Shown here: in pieces, positions 36,277 to 44,928 of the stretch
How the letters are laid out: the number at the start of each line of letters is the position of its first letter
How positions within the stretch are numbered: the first letter of the stretch is position 1
NCBI GenBank assembly: GCA_937876195.1
Contig: CALEIK010000024.1
Location: forward strand, 186,001-250,000
Origin: an uncultured Flavobacteriales bacterium
Lineage (GTDB): Bacteria > Bacteroidota > Bacteroidia > Flavobacteriales_D > Crocinitomicaceae
DNA length: 64,000 nucleotides
Direction of reading: 5' to 3'
The notes under the pieces: generated by a model
What the model saw: the letters and a program-made list of their open reading frames with translations, nothing else
Told to the model about the DNA's origin: nothing
Database searches by the model: none
Position numbers and translations under genes: made by a program

Positions 36277-37302
36277 ATGAATTTTTCAAAAGCATTTGTT
36301 CGTTTCAATTGGTTAACGCTCGTCTTGATTTATCTCGTAGTTGTTGCCGGTAGCTTTGTTCGAATTACTGGAAGCGGTATGGGATGTCCAGACTGGCCCA
36401 AGTGTTTTGGACAATGGGTGCCACCAACGGATGTTTCCGAGCTTCCAGAAAATTACCAGGAGATTTATTCAGAAAAGCGCGCGAAGAAAATTGATAAGTT
36501 CGCTAAGTTTTTGTCATCCATTGGAATGAACAAAACTGGTGAGCAACTGAAGAATGACCCATTGCTTTTGGTCGAGGAGGATTTTAACAGCAAAAAAACA
36601 TGGACGGAATACGCAAATCGTCTGTTTGGTTTTTTGGCTGGAAACGCAATGTTATTTGCTTTTTTCTGGTTGCTGTTGAAGTATCGAAAACGAAAATTGG
36701 TACTACTTGCGGCCTTTAATCTTGTGTTGATGGCAATTGAAGCTTGGTTCGGGTCGATTGTTGTTGCTTCGAACCTTGTTCCTTGGACCATCACGATTCA
36801 CTTGTTTTTGGCACTCGTGATCATCGGAATTCAGCTTTACATTATTCGTTTGATTAGTCCTGTATTTAGTCAAAATATTCAACAACCGAGATGGATGTTG
36901 ATCTTGCTCTGGGTGACGTTCCTTATTACTTTTTATCAAATGTTTTTGGGAACCCAAGTAAGAGAATCCATCGATGAGCTGACTAAAATGGGCTTCGATC
37001 GAAATACTTGGACGGAAAAATTGGGATGGTCATTTTACTTGCACAGAAGTTTTTCCTGGTTAGTACTTGGAATAATCGTATTTATGGCGTGGAAAAATGA
37101 ACAGTTAAATAAATACAATCCTATTCGTACGGTCTTTGTTGTTCTTGTAGTAGAACTGCTTTCTGGAATTCTTTTGGCGTATTTTGATATGCCTGGATTG
37201 GTTCAAACAAGCCATTTAGTCTTTGCGACGATACTTTTTGGAGTTTTGACCATGCTTGTGTTTCGAAGTAGAAGTGCAACCAATGTTACGTTAAATAGTT
37301 AA
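36277..37302 (+). CDS. ctaA: Heme A synthase (CtaA/COX15)
   Basis: A 341-residue inner-membrane protein with about eight helices. It converts heme O to heme A for cytochrome oxidase. Motifs are TGSGMGCPDWPKCFG near the start, HLFLALVIIGIQL, then GTQVRESID, LHRSFSWLVLG and QTSHLVFATILFG; the histidines are the heme ligands of the family. No cox genes lie nearby. Start ATG at 36277. The TauE gene follows after 22 bp. Confidence 0.92.
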   Translation: MNFSKAFVRFNWLTLVLIYLVVVAGSFVRITGSGMGCPDWPKCFGQWVPPTDVSELPENYQEIYSEKRAKKIDKFAKFLSSIGMNKTGEQLKNDPLLLVEEDFNSKKTWTEYANRLFGFLAGNAMLFAFFWLLLKYRKRKLVLLAAFNLVLMAIEAWFGSIVVASNLVPWTITIHLFLALVIIGIQLYIIRLISPVFSQNIQQPRWMLILLWVTFLITFYQMFLGTQVRESIDELTKMGFDRNTWTEKLGWSFYLHRSFSWLVLGIIVFMAWKNEQLNKYNPIRTVFVVLVVELLSGILLAYFDMPGLVQTSHLVFATILFGVLTMLVFRSRSATNVTLNS

Positions 37303-37324
37303 TTTGTGACATAAATTTGTACCT

Positions 37325-38119
37325 ATGTATATAATTGGATTATTTCTGGCTTTGTTGATTGGTTGTGTTTTAGGACTTGTTGGCGGAGGAGGTTCAATTC
37401 TTACGGTTCCACTGGTACACTATTTTTTCGGTGAAAGTATGTTGATAGCCACCAGCTATTCCTTGTTCATCGTTGCGATTGCCTCTGGTGTTGGCGTACT
37501 TCAACGTTTAAAATCCGATGTGATTGATTTTAGAAACGGGATTATTTTTCTCATTCCGAGTATGATCACCGCGTTTGTGATTCGGGCTTTTGTCATGCCG
37601 CAGTTTCCCTTAAAATTCTCGATAAGCGATTGGCAGTTATCAAGGGATACGGTAATTTCTATTCTGTTAATCGTTGTGATGCTTTTTACAGCTTTTAGAA
37701 CTCTTTTTCGGAAGGATAGAATTCCACCAGAACGAATTGCACTGCCGACAATAGTGCTCTTCGGAATTTTAACTGGATTTCTTAGTGGGTTTATTGGTGC
37801 GGGAGGTGGATTTATTATTGTCCCAATATTATTGCGCTTAGGACTGGAAATGAAGAGAGCAATCGGGACGTCCATGCTAATTATTTGCGTACAATCGATT
37901 GTTGCACTTGGCGGTGATTTATTGAACCATGAAATTGATATTCAGCACTCTATCAATTGGAATTTATTAATCCTGCTAACGCTAATAACAATGGTAGGTG
38001 TTTTCATTGGAACCTATTTACAGAGTATTTTTACAGGGAAGCTGTTACGAAAGGTGTTTAGCGGATTGTTGATTTTGGTTGCTGTTGGAATTACACTTGA
38101 ATTCATCTACAACAAATAA
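37325..38119 (+). CDS. TauE/SafE family anion exporter
   Basis: A 264-residue inner-membrane protein with about eight helices. The paired signatures GLVGGGGSILTVPLVHY near the start and SGFIGAGGGFIIVPILL in the second half are hallmarks of the TauE/SafE (DUF81) family, which exports sulfite or sulfonate-type anions. Which anion is not decided. Starts 22 bp after ctaA, so the two are probably cotranscribed. Confidence 0.88.
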   Translation: MYIIGLFLALLIGCVLGLVGGGGSILTVPLVHYFFGESMLIATSYSLFIVAIASGVGVLQRLKSDVIDFRNGIIFLIPSMITAFVIRAFVMPQFPLKFSISDWQLSRDTVISILLIVVMLFTAFRTLFRKDRIPPERIALPTIVLFGILTGFLSGFIGAGGGFIIVPILLRLGLEMKRAIGTSMLIICVQSIVALGGDLLNHEIDIQHSINWNLLILLTLITMVGVFIGTYLQSIFTGKLLRKVFSGLLILVAVGITLEFIYNK

Positions 38120-38133
38120 AATGGTGTGCCGTA

Positions 38134-38163
38134 TTGACATTCAGTTTATGAATACTATATTTG
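38134..38163 (+). promoter_or_regulatory. Promoter of the tRNA gene
   Basis: TTG at 38134-38136, a 19-base spacer and TATATTTG at 38156-38163 are a full match to the Bacteroidota consensus. The tRNA starts 39 bases later. Transcription probably begins near 38170. Confidence 0.7.
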
Positions 38164-38201
38164 CACACTTGAATTTTTAAAACATTCAAGTAAAAAATAA
38201 A

Positions 38202-38275
38202 GGTCCTATAGCTCAGTTGGTTAGAGCACCTGACTCATAATCAGGTGGTCACAGGTTCGAGCCCTGTTGGGACCA
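38202..38275 (+). tRNA. tRNA with CAT anticodon (Met, possibly Ile2)
   Basis: The 74-base cloverleaf closes: acceptor GGTCCTA with TGGGACC, D-arm GCTCAGTTGGTTAGAGC, anticodon stem ACCTG/CAGGT with loop containing CAT, and T-arm ACAGG-TTCGAGC-CCTGT. CAT can be elongator Met or the lysidine-modified Ile2 tRNA; the choice needs identity rules that cannot be applied with certainty here. No CCA is encoded. Confidence 0.93.
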
Positions 38276-38331
38276 CAAATTCAGATTGAGAGAAAGAGCG
38301 AGTATTGAGTTACTTGCTCTTTTTTTGTGCA
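38259..38331 (+). repeat. tRNA 3' end and terminator, original copy of a duplication
   Basis: The last bases of the tRNA (GAGCCCTGTTGGGACCA) and the following terminator recur at 38378-38450 at an offset of 119-120 bp. Only a few substitutions separate the copies. Confidence 0.85.
38293..38327 (+). terminator. tRNA terminator
   Basis: Stem AGAGCGAGTA (38295-38304) and TACTTGCTCT (38311-38320), one G-T wobble, then seven T. Repeated downstream at 38415-38445. Confidence 0.8.
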
Positions 38332-38377
38332 ATATTCTGGGCGAGAAGTTTATCCAGAGCGACGAAGGAGTCGAAGG

Positions 38378-38450
38378 GAGCCCTGTTGGGACCACAAATT
38401 GAAAATGAAAGAATAGAGCGAGTATTAAGTTACTTGCTCTTTTTTGTGCA
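38378..38450 (+). repeat. Duplicate of the tRNA 3' end with a second terminator
   Basis: Contains GAGCCCTGTTGGGACCA, matching the tRNA 3' terminus, and the hairpin 38415-38445. The 5' half of the tRNA is missing. This is what remains when something integrates at a tRNA end and restores it, or after a local tandem duplication. Confidence 0.8.
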
Positions 38451-38550
38451 TTAAACTCAAACTAAGTGTGAGAACTGTTGCTGCCACATTTTCAGACTCA
38501 TATGCATATTCTCAGCTATTTTTTATACATTAGGGCAAAAATTTAATCAG

Positions 38551-40320
38551 ATGAAAAAACTATTACCTCTAATTCTCCTAGTAGTTACGCATAGTGTTTT
38601 TGCACAAGAAAAAATGCTTCCGAAGGGATTGACCCAAGAAGAAAAAGTATTGCTGGAAACCTATCAGTTCAGCGCTCCAGTTTCCGAAAAGGACATTATT
38701 ACGCCACCAGTTGGTTCCGAAATTAGAACACCGGGTCAGTGGGAAGAAGTGCAAGCAGTGTGTATCACGTGGACAGGATTTCCATCCATTCACCGAGATT
38801 TAGTAGCGGCAATTCAGCAAGAATGTGAAGTCTGGATTGTTTGTGCAGATTCAAATGCGGTCAAAACGAATATTACATCTAACGGTGGTTCGTTGGTCAA
38901 CACTCGTTATTTTGAACTCGATTACAACAGTATTTGGATGCGGGATTATGGTCCAAACTCAGTGTATTTGGAGGGAGTCGATGAGTTGGTTTTTGTAGAT
39001 TGGATTTACAATCGTCCGCGTCCTGATGATGACGTTACTCCAGTAGGAATTGGAGCTCAAATGAACATCCCAGTTTATTCAATGACAAATGCTCCTTATG
39101 ATTTAGTGCATACTGGAGGGAACTTTATGGCCGACGGATTTGGGACAGGGTTTTCATCACTGTTGGTGGATGAAGAAAATGATGCTGGTTCACCTTTTAC
39201 CGTTTCAGGACATAATTCAGCTGCAGTGGATGCATTGATTGATGATTACCAAGGAATTAACCCATATATTAAAATGACAACATTGCCATACGATGACATA
39301 CACCACATTGATATGCACATGAAGTTGATGAACGAGGAAGTATTACTGGTAGGAGAATTTCCAGTGGGAAGCTCAGACGGTCCACAAATAGAATTAAACC
39401 TACAGTACATTCAAGACAATTACGTTTCAGCATTTGGAACGCCTTTTAAAATTGTGCGGATACCAATGCCACCATCAACTGGAGGTGCATACGCTCCGAG
39501 TGCTTACTACCGTACATATGCAAACAATGTGATCGTAAATAAAACAGTTATTGTACCAACTTATAGAGAAGAATATGATACAACAGCATTGCGCATCATT
39601 CAAGAGGTAATGTCTGGCTATAATGTTGTTGGTATTGATGTTGATAATGGTGGAGCAAACCTTATTGGACAAGGAGGAGCACTACACTGTATTACTAAGG
39701 AGGTTGCTAGTGACGATCCGTTATTGATTTCTCACCAGAACCATCCAGATACGCAAGATATTGTCAATCCATACCAGATTACGGCATTGATTCGTCACAA
39801 AAGTGGAATTGCAAGTGCGACACTTTATTATAAAACAGATTTTGCTGGAGCCTATACTGCTGTTCCAATGTCATTTGTTAGTGGTAATGATTGGACGGCG
39901 AATATTCCTGCGCAAACTGATGGGACAAGAATTTGGTACTACATTGAAGCGCAATCAGTGAGTGGAAAACAACAAGTACGACCAATGACCGCACCGGATG
40001 GTTATTTTACGTTCTTAGTCACTGCGGATGGAACTGCTTCGTTAGAAGATTTGACAAGTTTCTTCGGACAGGCGGTGTTCCCTAATCCATCCAATGGTTT
40101 AACGTGTATTCCTGTTAATAATTCTGGGGCCTTTGAAGGTTCTCTAATTCTTTATGATCAGGTTGGGAAACCCGTTCATGTAGTTCATTCTGGAAAGTTT
40201 ATTGCGGGACCTAGAAAGTACTTTTTGGATGCTTCAAAACTACCAGCTGGAATGTATCATTTGGTATTGGAAACACCAAGCGGAACGGTTACGCAAAAGT
40301 TAGGTGTAAGCGGAAAATAA
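38551..40320 (+). CDS. Secreted peptidylarginine-deiminase-like enzyme with T9SS type A sorting domain
   Basis: A 589-residue protein with a signal peptide (SVFAQ). Residues about 50-400 are a guanidino-group-modifying (PAD/agmatine deiminase) fold. Putative catalytic residues are Asp 132 (MRDYGP), His 252 and Asp 254 (HHIDMH), an Asn in YANNVIV and Cys 380 (GGALHCITKE). These follow the order seen in the Porphyromonas PAD. About 405-495 looks like an Ig-like domain, and 505-589 is a T9SS type A domain (VFPNPSNG start). The enzyme would hydrolyse arginine side chains or agmatine outside the cell. Lies just past the duplicated tRNA end. Confidence 0.85.
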   Translation: MKKLLPLILLVVTHSVFAQEKMLPKGLTQEEKVLLETYQFSAPVSEKDIITPPVGSEIRTPGQWEEVQAVCITWTGFPSIHRDLVAAIQQECEVWIVCADSNAVKTNITSNGGSLVNTRYFELDYNSIWMRDYGPNSVYLEGVDELVFVDWIYNRPRPDDDVTPVGIGAQMNIPVYSMTNAPYDLVHTGGNFMADGFGTGFSSLLVDEENDAGSPFTVSGHNSAAVDALIDDYQGINPYIKMTTLPYDDIHHIDMHMKLMNEEVLLVGEFPVGSSDGPQIELNLQYIQDNYVSAFGTPFKIVRIPMPPSTGGAYAPSAYYRTYANNVIVNKTVIVPTYREEYDTTALRIIQEVMSGYNVVGIDVDNGGANLIGQGGALHCITKEVASDDPLLISHQNHPDTQDIVNPYQITALIRHKSGIASATLYYKTDFAGAYTAVPMSFVSGNDWTANIPAQTDGTRIWYYIEAQSVSGKQQVRPMTAPDGYFTFLVTADGTASLEDLTSFFGQAVFPNPSNGLTCIPVNNSGAFEGSLILYDQVGKPVHVVHSGKFIAGPRKYFLDASKLPAGMYHLVLETPSGTVTQKLGVSGK

Positions 40321-40336
40321 AAGAAATTGAAATTTG

Positions 40337-40373
40337 AAAAGGGCATTTGTTTTAGGCGAGTGCCCTTTTTTTT
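40337..40373. terminator. Bidirectional terminator after the PAD-like gene
   Basis: AAAAGGGCA (40337-40345) pairs with TGCCCTTTT (40361-40369), followed by further T. It sits between the PAD-like gene and the convergent gene pair. Confidence 0.65.
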
Positions 40374-40376
40374 GTG

Positions 40377-40598
40377 CTATTTTTTGGCCTTCAATTTAGT
40401 TGCGAGCATTTCTCCAAGGATGTAGAACAACAAAATCCATGGAGCGCCATGCATAAGTAAATCGAACCAATCCATTCCTGTCATGGTTCTTCCGTACCAA
40501 ATATTGGTCAATTGTTTCCAAATGTGGGCGTGTGGAACGAATGGAGCCAATCCTAATGTTAGACTCCCAATAATTGCTAATCCAAGATATTTTCTCAT
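40377..40598 (-). CDS. Small membrane protein beside the hydroxylase
   Basis: A 73-residue protein with two likely membrane helices (LGLAIIGSLTLGLAPFV and WILLFYILGEMLA) and the segment TGMDWFDLLMHGAPW. The ATG overlaps the stop of the preceding gene by 4 bases (ATGA arrangement), so the two are translationally coupled. Family function is not known to me. Confidence 0.7.
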   Translation of the reverse strand: MRKYLGLAIIGSLTLGLAPFVPHAHIWKQLTNIWYGRTMTGMDWFDLLMHGAPWILLFYILGEMLATKLKAKK

Positions 40599-41476
40599 TG
40601 TTCTCGCTTAAAAGGTTCTATCTGCTGCGCGAAGAAATTTGAAGGATAGTTTTCAACGTTCTCAAATCCTAATTCTATGTCGCGACCTGAAGAAGGAACG
40701 TAATTCGTCTTGAAAATGTAGTCCCAAATACTTAATGTAATTCCAAAATTCATTCCGTAGGGATGCTCTTTTGGAAGTTCTTTCGCATGGTGCCAAATAT
40801 GCATTTTAGGATTGTTTAAGATGTACTTGAATGGGCCATAATCCCAACCGACGTTGGTATGATTCAAATGTCCAATCAAAATTGCGCCAGCATGCATCAG
40901 GAATGCGTACTCAAGTTTGAAATTCAAGACATAGGCCAGTACAATATAAATGGCTGTTTTGTACAAGAATGATTCAAAAAAATGATACCGTAGGTGGGCA
41001 GCAAAGCCCATTTCTCTAACAGAATGATGAAGCTTATGGAAACGCCAGAAAAATGGAACCCGATGTAATAGATTGTGCACCGACCACTGGATAAAATCGA
41101 ACAGTATAAAGTAGATGAGAAATTGGAAGCCAATGTGCAACCCCGACATATCGAATAAGAAATGTTGCGGCAATCCAATTCCACTCATTGCTTTGCCGAA
41201 TAATTTTGCGGTTGTGTTAGATAGTGCAACAAAGACTAAGAGATTAAAAATGTAAAAATTGAAGAACATGTAAAACGCATCTAACCAAAAGTCCTTTCGA
41301 ATAAATTTTTGATTTTTCCGCCATGGAAACACCATTTCTATCGTCCAAGCTACCAAGGAAACAATGATTAACCAGGTGAAGTAGTTAAACCCATCAAAAG
41401 GATGCGAAATTGTATTCCACAAGTATTTAGCATAACCTGTATACGAATTAACAAATGTATTATACAGCTCTTCCAT
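40595..41476 (-). CDS. Sterol desaturase / fatty acid hydroxylase family protein
   Basis: A 293-residue inner-membrane di-iron protein. The histidine boxes are HNLLHR, HKLHH and HIWHH with further His in HLNHTNVGW, which fit the fatty acid hydroxylase superfamily. It would hydroxylate or desaturate a lipid; the substrate is not known. Overlaps the 73-residue gene by 4 bp and follows the rhodanese gene closely. Confidence 0.85.
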   Translation of the reverse strand: MEELYNTFVNSYTGYAKYLWNTISHPFDGFNYFTWLIIVSLVAWTIEMVFPWRKNQKFIRKDFWLDAFYMFFNFYIFNLLVFVALSNTTAKLFGKAMSGIGLPQHFLFDMSGLHIGFQFLIYFILFDFIQWSVHNLLHRVPFFWRFHKLHHSVREMGFAAHLRYHFFESFLYKTAIYIVLAYVLNFKLEYAFLMHAGAILIGHLNHTNVGWDYGPFKYILNNPKMHIWHHAKELPKEHPYGMNFGITLSIWDYIFKTNYVPSSGRDIELGFENVENYPSNFFAQQIEPFKREQ

Positions 41477-41482
41477 CTCTTC

Positions 41483-41779
41483 TTAGTCGATATATTTTAA
41501 CATTTTGGTCCATGGTCCACCGTTGTACGTTTCTATTCCTGCCGCTGCAAGTTGAGCTTTTGCAACACCCGACCGCATCCCCGAAGCGCAAACACAAATA
41601 ATGGGAGTTTTTAAACTTTTCAGTTGTTTTATTTTTTCAGGAATATTTCCTACGGGAATATTTTCTGACCCAGGAATTCCTCCACTGGCAAATTCAGTTT
41701 TACTTCTCACATCAATAATTACTGCGCCCTCGTCGAGTAGTTTTTTATAATCTGTTTTTTTGAATAGATTTCCGAACAT
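41483..41779 (-). CDS. Single-domain rhodanese
   Basis: A 98-residue rhodanese fold. The active loop is VCASGMRSG with the catalytic Cys, and the start LLDEGAVIIDVRSKTEF and SENIPVGNIP match the family. It would carry sulfane sulfur. Lies 6 bp upstream of the hydroxylase gene. Confidence 0.9.
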   Translation of the reverse strand: MFGNLFKKTDYKKLLDEGAVIIDVRSKTEFASGGIPGSENIPVGNIPEKIKQLKSLKTPIICVCASGMRSGVAKAQLAAAGIETYNGGPWTKMLKYID

Positions 41780-41846
41780 ACAATCTTATTTTTCTTCAAA
41801 AGTAGTAGCTTGATCTGATAGCAAATGTAACTCAAGTAGCACAGTC

Positions 41847-42149
41847 CTATTTTTTTGAAGATTGTTTGAGGTGCATGCGGTATGCTAGAATGGCTGGAAA
41901 TCCAAGAATAAATAAAAATGCCATGACGATGCCCTTTGTCGTCAAATAAAATGTTTCAACATTTACCATGTCTTGGCTGTCATATCCGAGACCAATAAAA
42001 TAGGATAAACTCAAAGCCGCGTCTATTTTAAATTCTGTCAGACCTTCCTTATAGACAATGACCCCATCAAAAAGGTTGATAGGAAATAGAAAAAACACGA
42101 GTGCTAGAATAAAGGACAGTGCAAAGAAAAGTACGATTGGTTTTTTCAT
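41847..42149 (-). CDS. Two-helix membrane protein of unknown function
   Basis: A 100-residue protein with an N-terminal helix (VLFFALSFILALVFFLF) and a second near 75-92 (IVMAFLFILGFPAILAY), and a conserved-looking loop (SLSYFIGLGYDSQDM). Function unknown. Divergent from the glycosyltransferase gene. Confidence 0.65.
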   Translation of the reverse strand: MKKPIVLFFALSFILALVFFLFPINLFDGVIVYKEGLTEFKIDAALSLSYFIGLGYDSQDMVNVETFYLTTKGIVMAFLFILGFPAILAYRMHLKQSSKK

Positions 42150-42213
42150 CTTTATAGGAAGAATAATTAGACAAACTTGTTCACCACGAAGTTAGTTTTA
42201 ATTTTACAAAGTA

Positions 42214-43320
42214 ATGAATGAGAAACTTGGTTATCTGTGTAGTTCTGAAAGTTGGGGTGGTTTAGAAATGAATCAGCTAAGAAATGCTGTATGGATGAAG
42301 GAACGTGGTCATGCGGTTGTTATCATTTGTTTGCCAAACACACCGATCGAGACAAGTGCAAGGGAGCAGGGACTGGATGTACTTATCGTAGAGAAGTACA
42401 GAAAGTATTACGATTTCAAAAGTGCGAAGCAGTTGAGTAAAATCCTTCGAGATGAAAAAGTCACGCACTTGATCATTCGTTCTACTTATGATATCAGCAT
42501 AGCATCTAACGTTAAGCGTCGTTTGAAGTCAGGCATTCATACCTCCTATTTTATGGAAATGCAACTGGGTGTTAAAAAAAACAATCCTTTACACACGTTA
42601 CGTTATAAGTACATTGATGTTTGGTCCTGCCCGTTGGAATGGCTTAAGAAGCAAGTGGAGAGTTGGACGCGTTTCAAGAACAAATTGGTCGTTATTCCAT
42701 CTGGAGTAGATTTGTCTCAGTTTTCGGGGTTAAGTTCTAGAGAAAATGATCGAAATGCACTAAAAATGCATCAAAATGCATTAATTTTTGGATTAATTGG
42801 ACGATTTGACCCTCAAAAAGGTCAAATCTTGTTGTTGCAAGCAATGCAAAAAGCGAAGAATAGAGAATTTCATGTTTTCTTTCTGGGAGAACCTACAATA
42901 AATGAAGGAGTAGATTACTTTAATGAGATGCAAGAATTCATCCAGGCACATCAACTTGAGGATCGTGTTCACATTCGACCCTTTCAAAAAAACACAGCAT
43001 CCTTTTACAATGCCATTGATTGGTTAGTGATGGCGACGAAGGCAGAGACATTTGGAATGGTAACGGTTGAATCCTTGGCGTGTGGAACACCAGTTTTGGG
43101 AAGTAATGCAGGTGGAACGCCTGAAATACTCAAGCATGGGAGGGGAGGAGTTTTATTTAAATCGATGGACGTTGAGGATTTGGCAGACAAGTTAGATTTT
43201 ATTTGTGCGACGAAACCTGAATTTCCATCCAGTAGTCTTGTGGAAATGGCACAATCTTACGATCATCATATCGTGTGTCAGAAAGTAGAGCAGGTGCTGG
43301 ATTTAACTTCTCCAAAATAA
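42214..43320 (+). CDS. GT4-family glycosyltransferase
   Basis: A 368-residue GT-B enzyme. The nucleotide-sugar motif is GMVTVESLACGTPVLGS with the later GGTPEI, and GLIGRFDPQKGQ is the first-strand motif of the C-terminal domain. The N-terminal SESWGGLEMNQLRN fits the family's acceptor side. It probably adds a sugar to a cell-surface glycan; no other glycan gene is adjacent. Confidence 0.85.
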   Translation: MNEKLGYLCSSESWGGLEMNQLRNAVWMKERGHAVVIICLPNTPIETSAREQGLDVLIVEKYRKYYDFKSAKQLSKILRDEKVTHLIIRSTYDISIASNVKRRLKSGIHTSYFMEMQLGVKKNNPLHTLRYKYIDVWSCPLEWLKKQVESWTRFKNKLVVIPSGVDLSQFSGLSSRENDRNALKMHQNALIFGLIGRFDPQKGQILLLQAMQKAKNREFHVFFLGEPTINEGVDYFNEMQEFIQAHQLEDRVHIRPFQKNTASFYNAIDWLVMATKAETFGMVTVESLACGTPVLGSNAGGTPEILKHGRGGVLFKSMDVEDLADKLDFICATKPEFPSSSLVEMAQSYDHHIVCQKVEQVLDLTSPK

Positions 43321-43360
43321 ACGCAATCTATCTAATTAATTCTCGTTAAATTAGTCGATC

Positions 43361-44926
43361 ATGAACCTGTATTCAAACAAACAAAAGTGGAAAGTCGCCT
43401 TATTGATTTTTGCCCTACTTACGGTGGGAGCCACCTTGTTTGTTTCAAATGACATCGTTTCAAAGGTGGGTGATCGTGAAAGGGAACGCGCGAAGCAATG
43501 GGCAGATGCAATTAAAAAGAAGATTGAACTAGTTCGTTTGACCAATCGCACGTTTACTCAATTGCGCGATAAAGAGCGTGAGAAAATGAGTTTATGGATT
43601 GATGCCACTAAGGAAGTTTCAAAATCTTCCCCGTTGAATCAGACGCTGGATCAAGAAATCCCTTTGAAAATAATCAATGGAAACAAGGATATTCCTGTAA
43701 TACTTCTCGATCATAACAGCAATGTTTCTGGGAGTATAAATTTGGATTTTGACACCAGTTATTTCCGACAACAACACCCCGAATTTTCAGTCGATGAAAT
43801 CTTTAAGGCCTTTGATGATTCATTGTTGGTGCTCGCGAAGGAGTGGGAGCAGTTGAATAGTTCATTTACCATTGAGGTCTATGAGGACATGTTCATGACC
43901 TATTATTACAGTGATTCCAAGGAAATAGTGAAACTGGAGCAGGAGCGTGATTCGTTGATCAAAGCATTCAATAGCGATTTGATTAACAATGCCGGATTGG
44001 TACCTGTATTATTAATTGATACTGAGACAAAGCAAATAATAGGGACAAACATTGAAGAGGTCAAAAACGATCAATCGCATTTGAACGAATATATTGCTAA
44101 ACTATCGAAGCAAAATGAACCGATTGTCATCGATCTCAAGGGAGGAGTTACAAACACCTTGTATTTTGATGCCAGTCCTGAATTGAAGAAACTACAATAC
44201 TTCCCGTATATTCAATTCCTTGTCATTGGATTGTTCGCATTGATTGGGTATCTTATTTTTAGCACCTTCCGTAAGGCCGAGCAGAACAAAGTTTGGGCGG
44301 GAATGGCAAAAGAAACAGCCCATCAACTGGGAACTCCGCTGTCATCCTTAATGGCTTGGATTCAGTTGCTCGAAGCGCAAGGCGTAGATCCTATGGTTAT
44401 CACTGAAATGCAGAAGGATGTAGATCGATTGGATAAGGTGAGTAATCGTTTTTCAAAGATTGGATCCGGAGCACAGTTGGACTTGGGCGATGTGAGTATT
44501 ACTGTTAAAAATGTGCTTGACTATTTACGTCCACGTATTTCTGATAAAGTTGAGGTTCATGTTTCTGCTGATGAAGAGGTACTGGTGCTTCACAATGCCT
44601 CGCTGTTGGAATGGGTGGTTGAAAATGTGTGTAAGAATGCCGTTGACGCGATGGAAGGAGTTGGTACGCTAAATGTGCGTGTTCACAAAACAAGTGATTG
44701 GGCGTACATTGACATTCAAGATTCGGGAAAAGGAATTCCATCAAAACAGCTTAAAACTATTTTTGAACCTGGATTTTCAACCAAGACTAGAGGTTGGGGA
44801 TTGGGATTATCGCTGGTGAAGCGTATTGTAAAAGAATATCACAAGGGAACGGTTTATGTGCTTGAATCAAAGATTAATGTGGGAACAACGTTTAGGATTA
44901 GCCTCCCGTTAAACGTCGTTGGATAG
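43361..44926 (+). CDS. Orphan sensor histidine kinase
   Basis: A 521-residue inner-membrane kinase. Helices at about 10-30 and 285-305 bracket a periplasmic sensing region of about 250 residues. The H-box is ETAHQLGTPLSSL (His 321), and the ATPase domain shows NVCKNAVDAM (N-box), DSGKGIP (G1) and GWGLGLSLV (G2). No response regulator lies next to it. Its end is 2 bp from the end of the convergent M28 peptidase gene. Confidence 0.9.
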   Translation: MNLYSNKQKWKVALLIFALLTVGATLFVSNDIVSKVGDRERERAKQWADAIKKKIELVRLTNRTFTQLRDKEREKMSLWIDATKEVSKSSPLNQTLDQEIPLKIINGNKDIPVILLDHNSNVSGSINLDFDTSYFRQQHPEFSVDEIFKAFDDSLLVLAKEWEQLNSSFTIEVYEDMFMTYYYSDSKEIVKLEQERDSLIKAFNSDLINNAGLVPVLLIDTETKQIIGTNIEEVKNDQSHLNEYIAKLSKQNEPIVIDLKGGVTNTLYFDASPELKKLQYFPYIQFLVIGLFALIGYLIFSTFRKAEQNKVWAGMAKETAHQLGTPLSSLMAWIQLLEAQGVDPMVITEMQKDVDRLDKVSNRFSKIGSGAQLDLGDVSITVKNVLDYLRPRISDKVEVHVSADEEVLVLHNASLLEWVVENVCKNAVDAMEGVGTLNVRVHKTSDWAYIDIQDSGKGIPSKQLKTIFEPGFSTKTRGWGLGLSLVKRIVKEYHKGTVYVLESKINVGTTFRISLPLNVVG

Positions 44927-44928
44927 GC

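Noticed and set aside
37312..37319. TAAATTTG as a promoter for the TauE gene
   Set aside because: It lies only 5 bases before the start codon and has no -33 TTG at the right distance.
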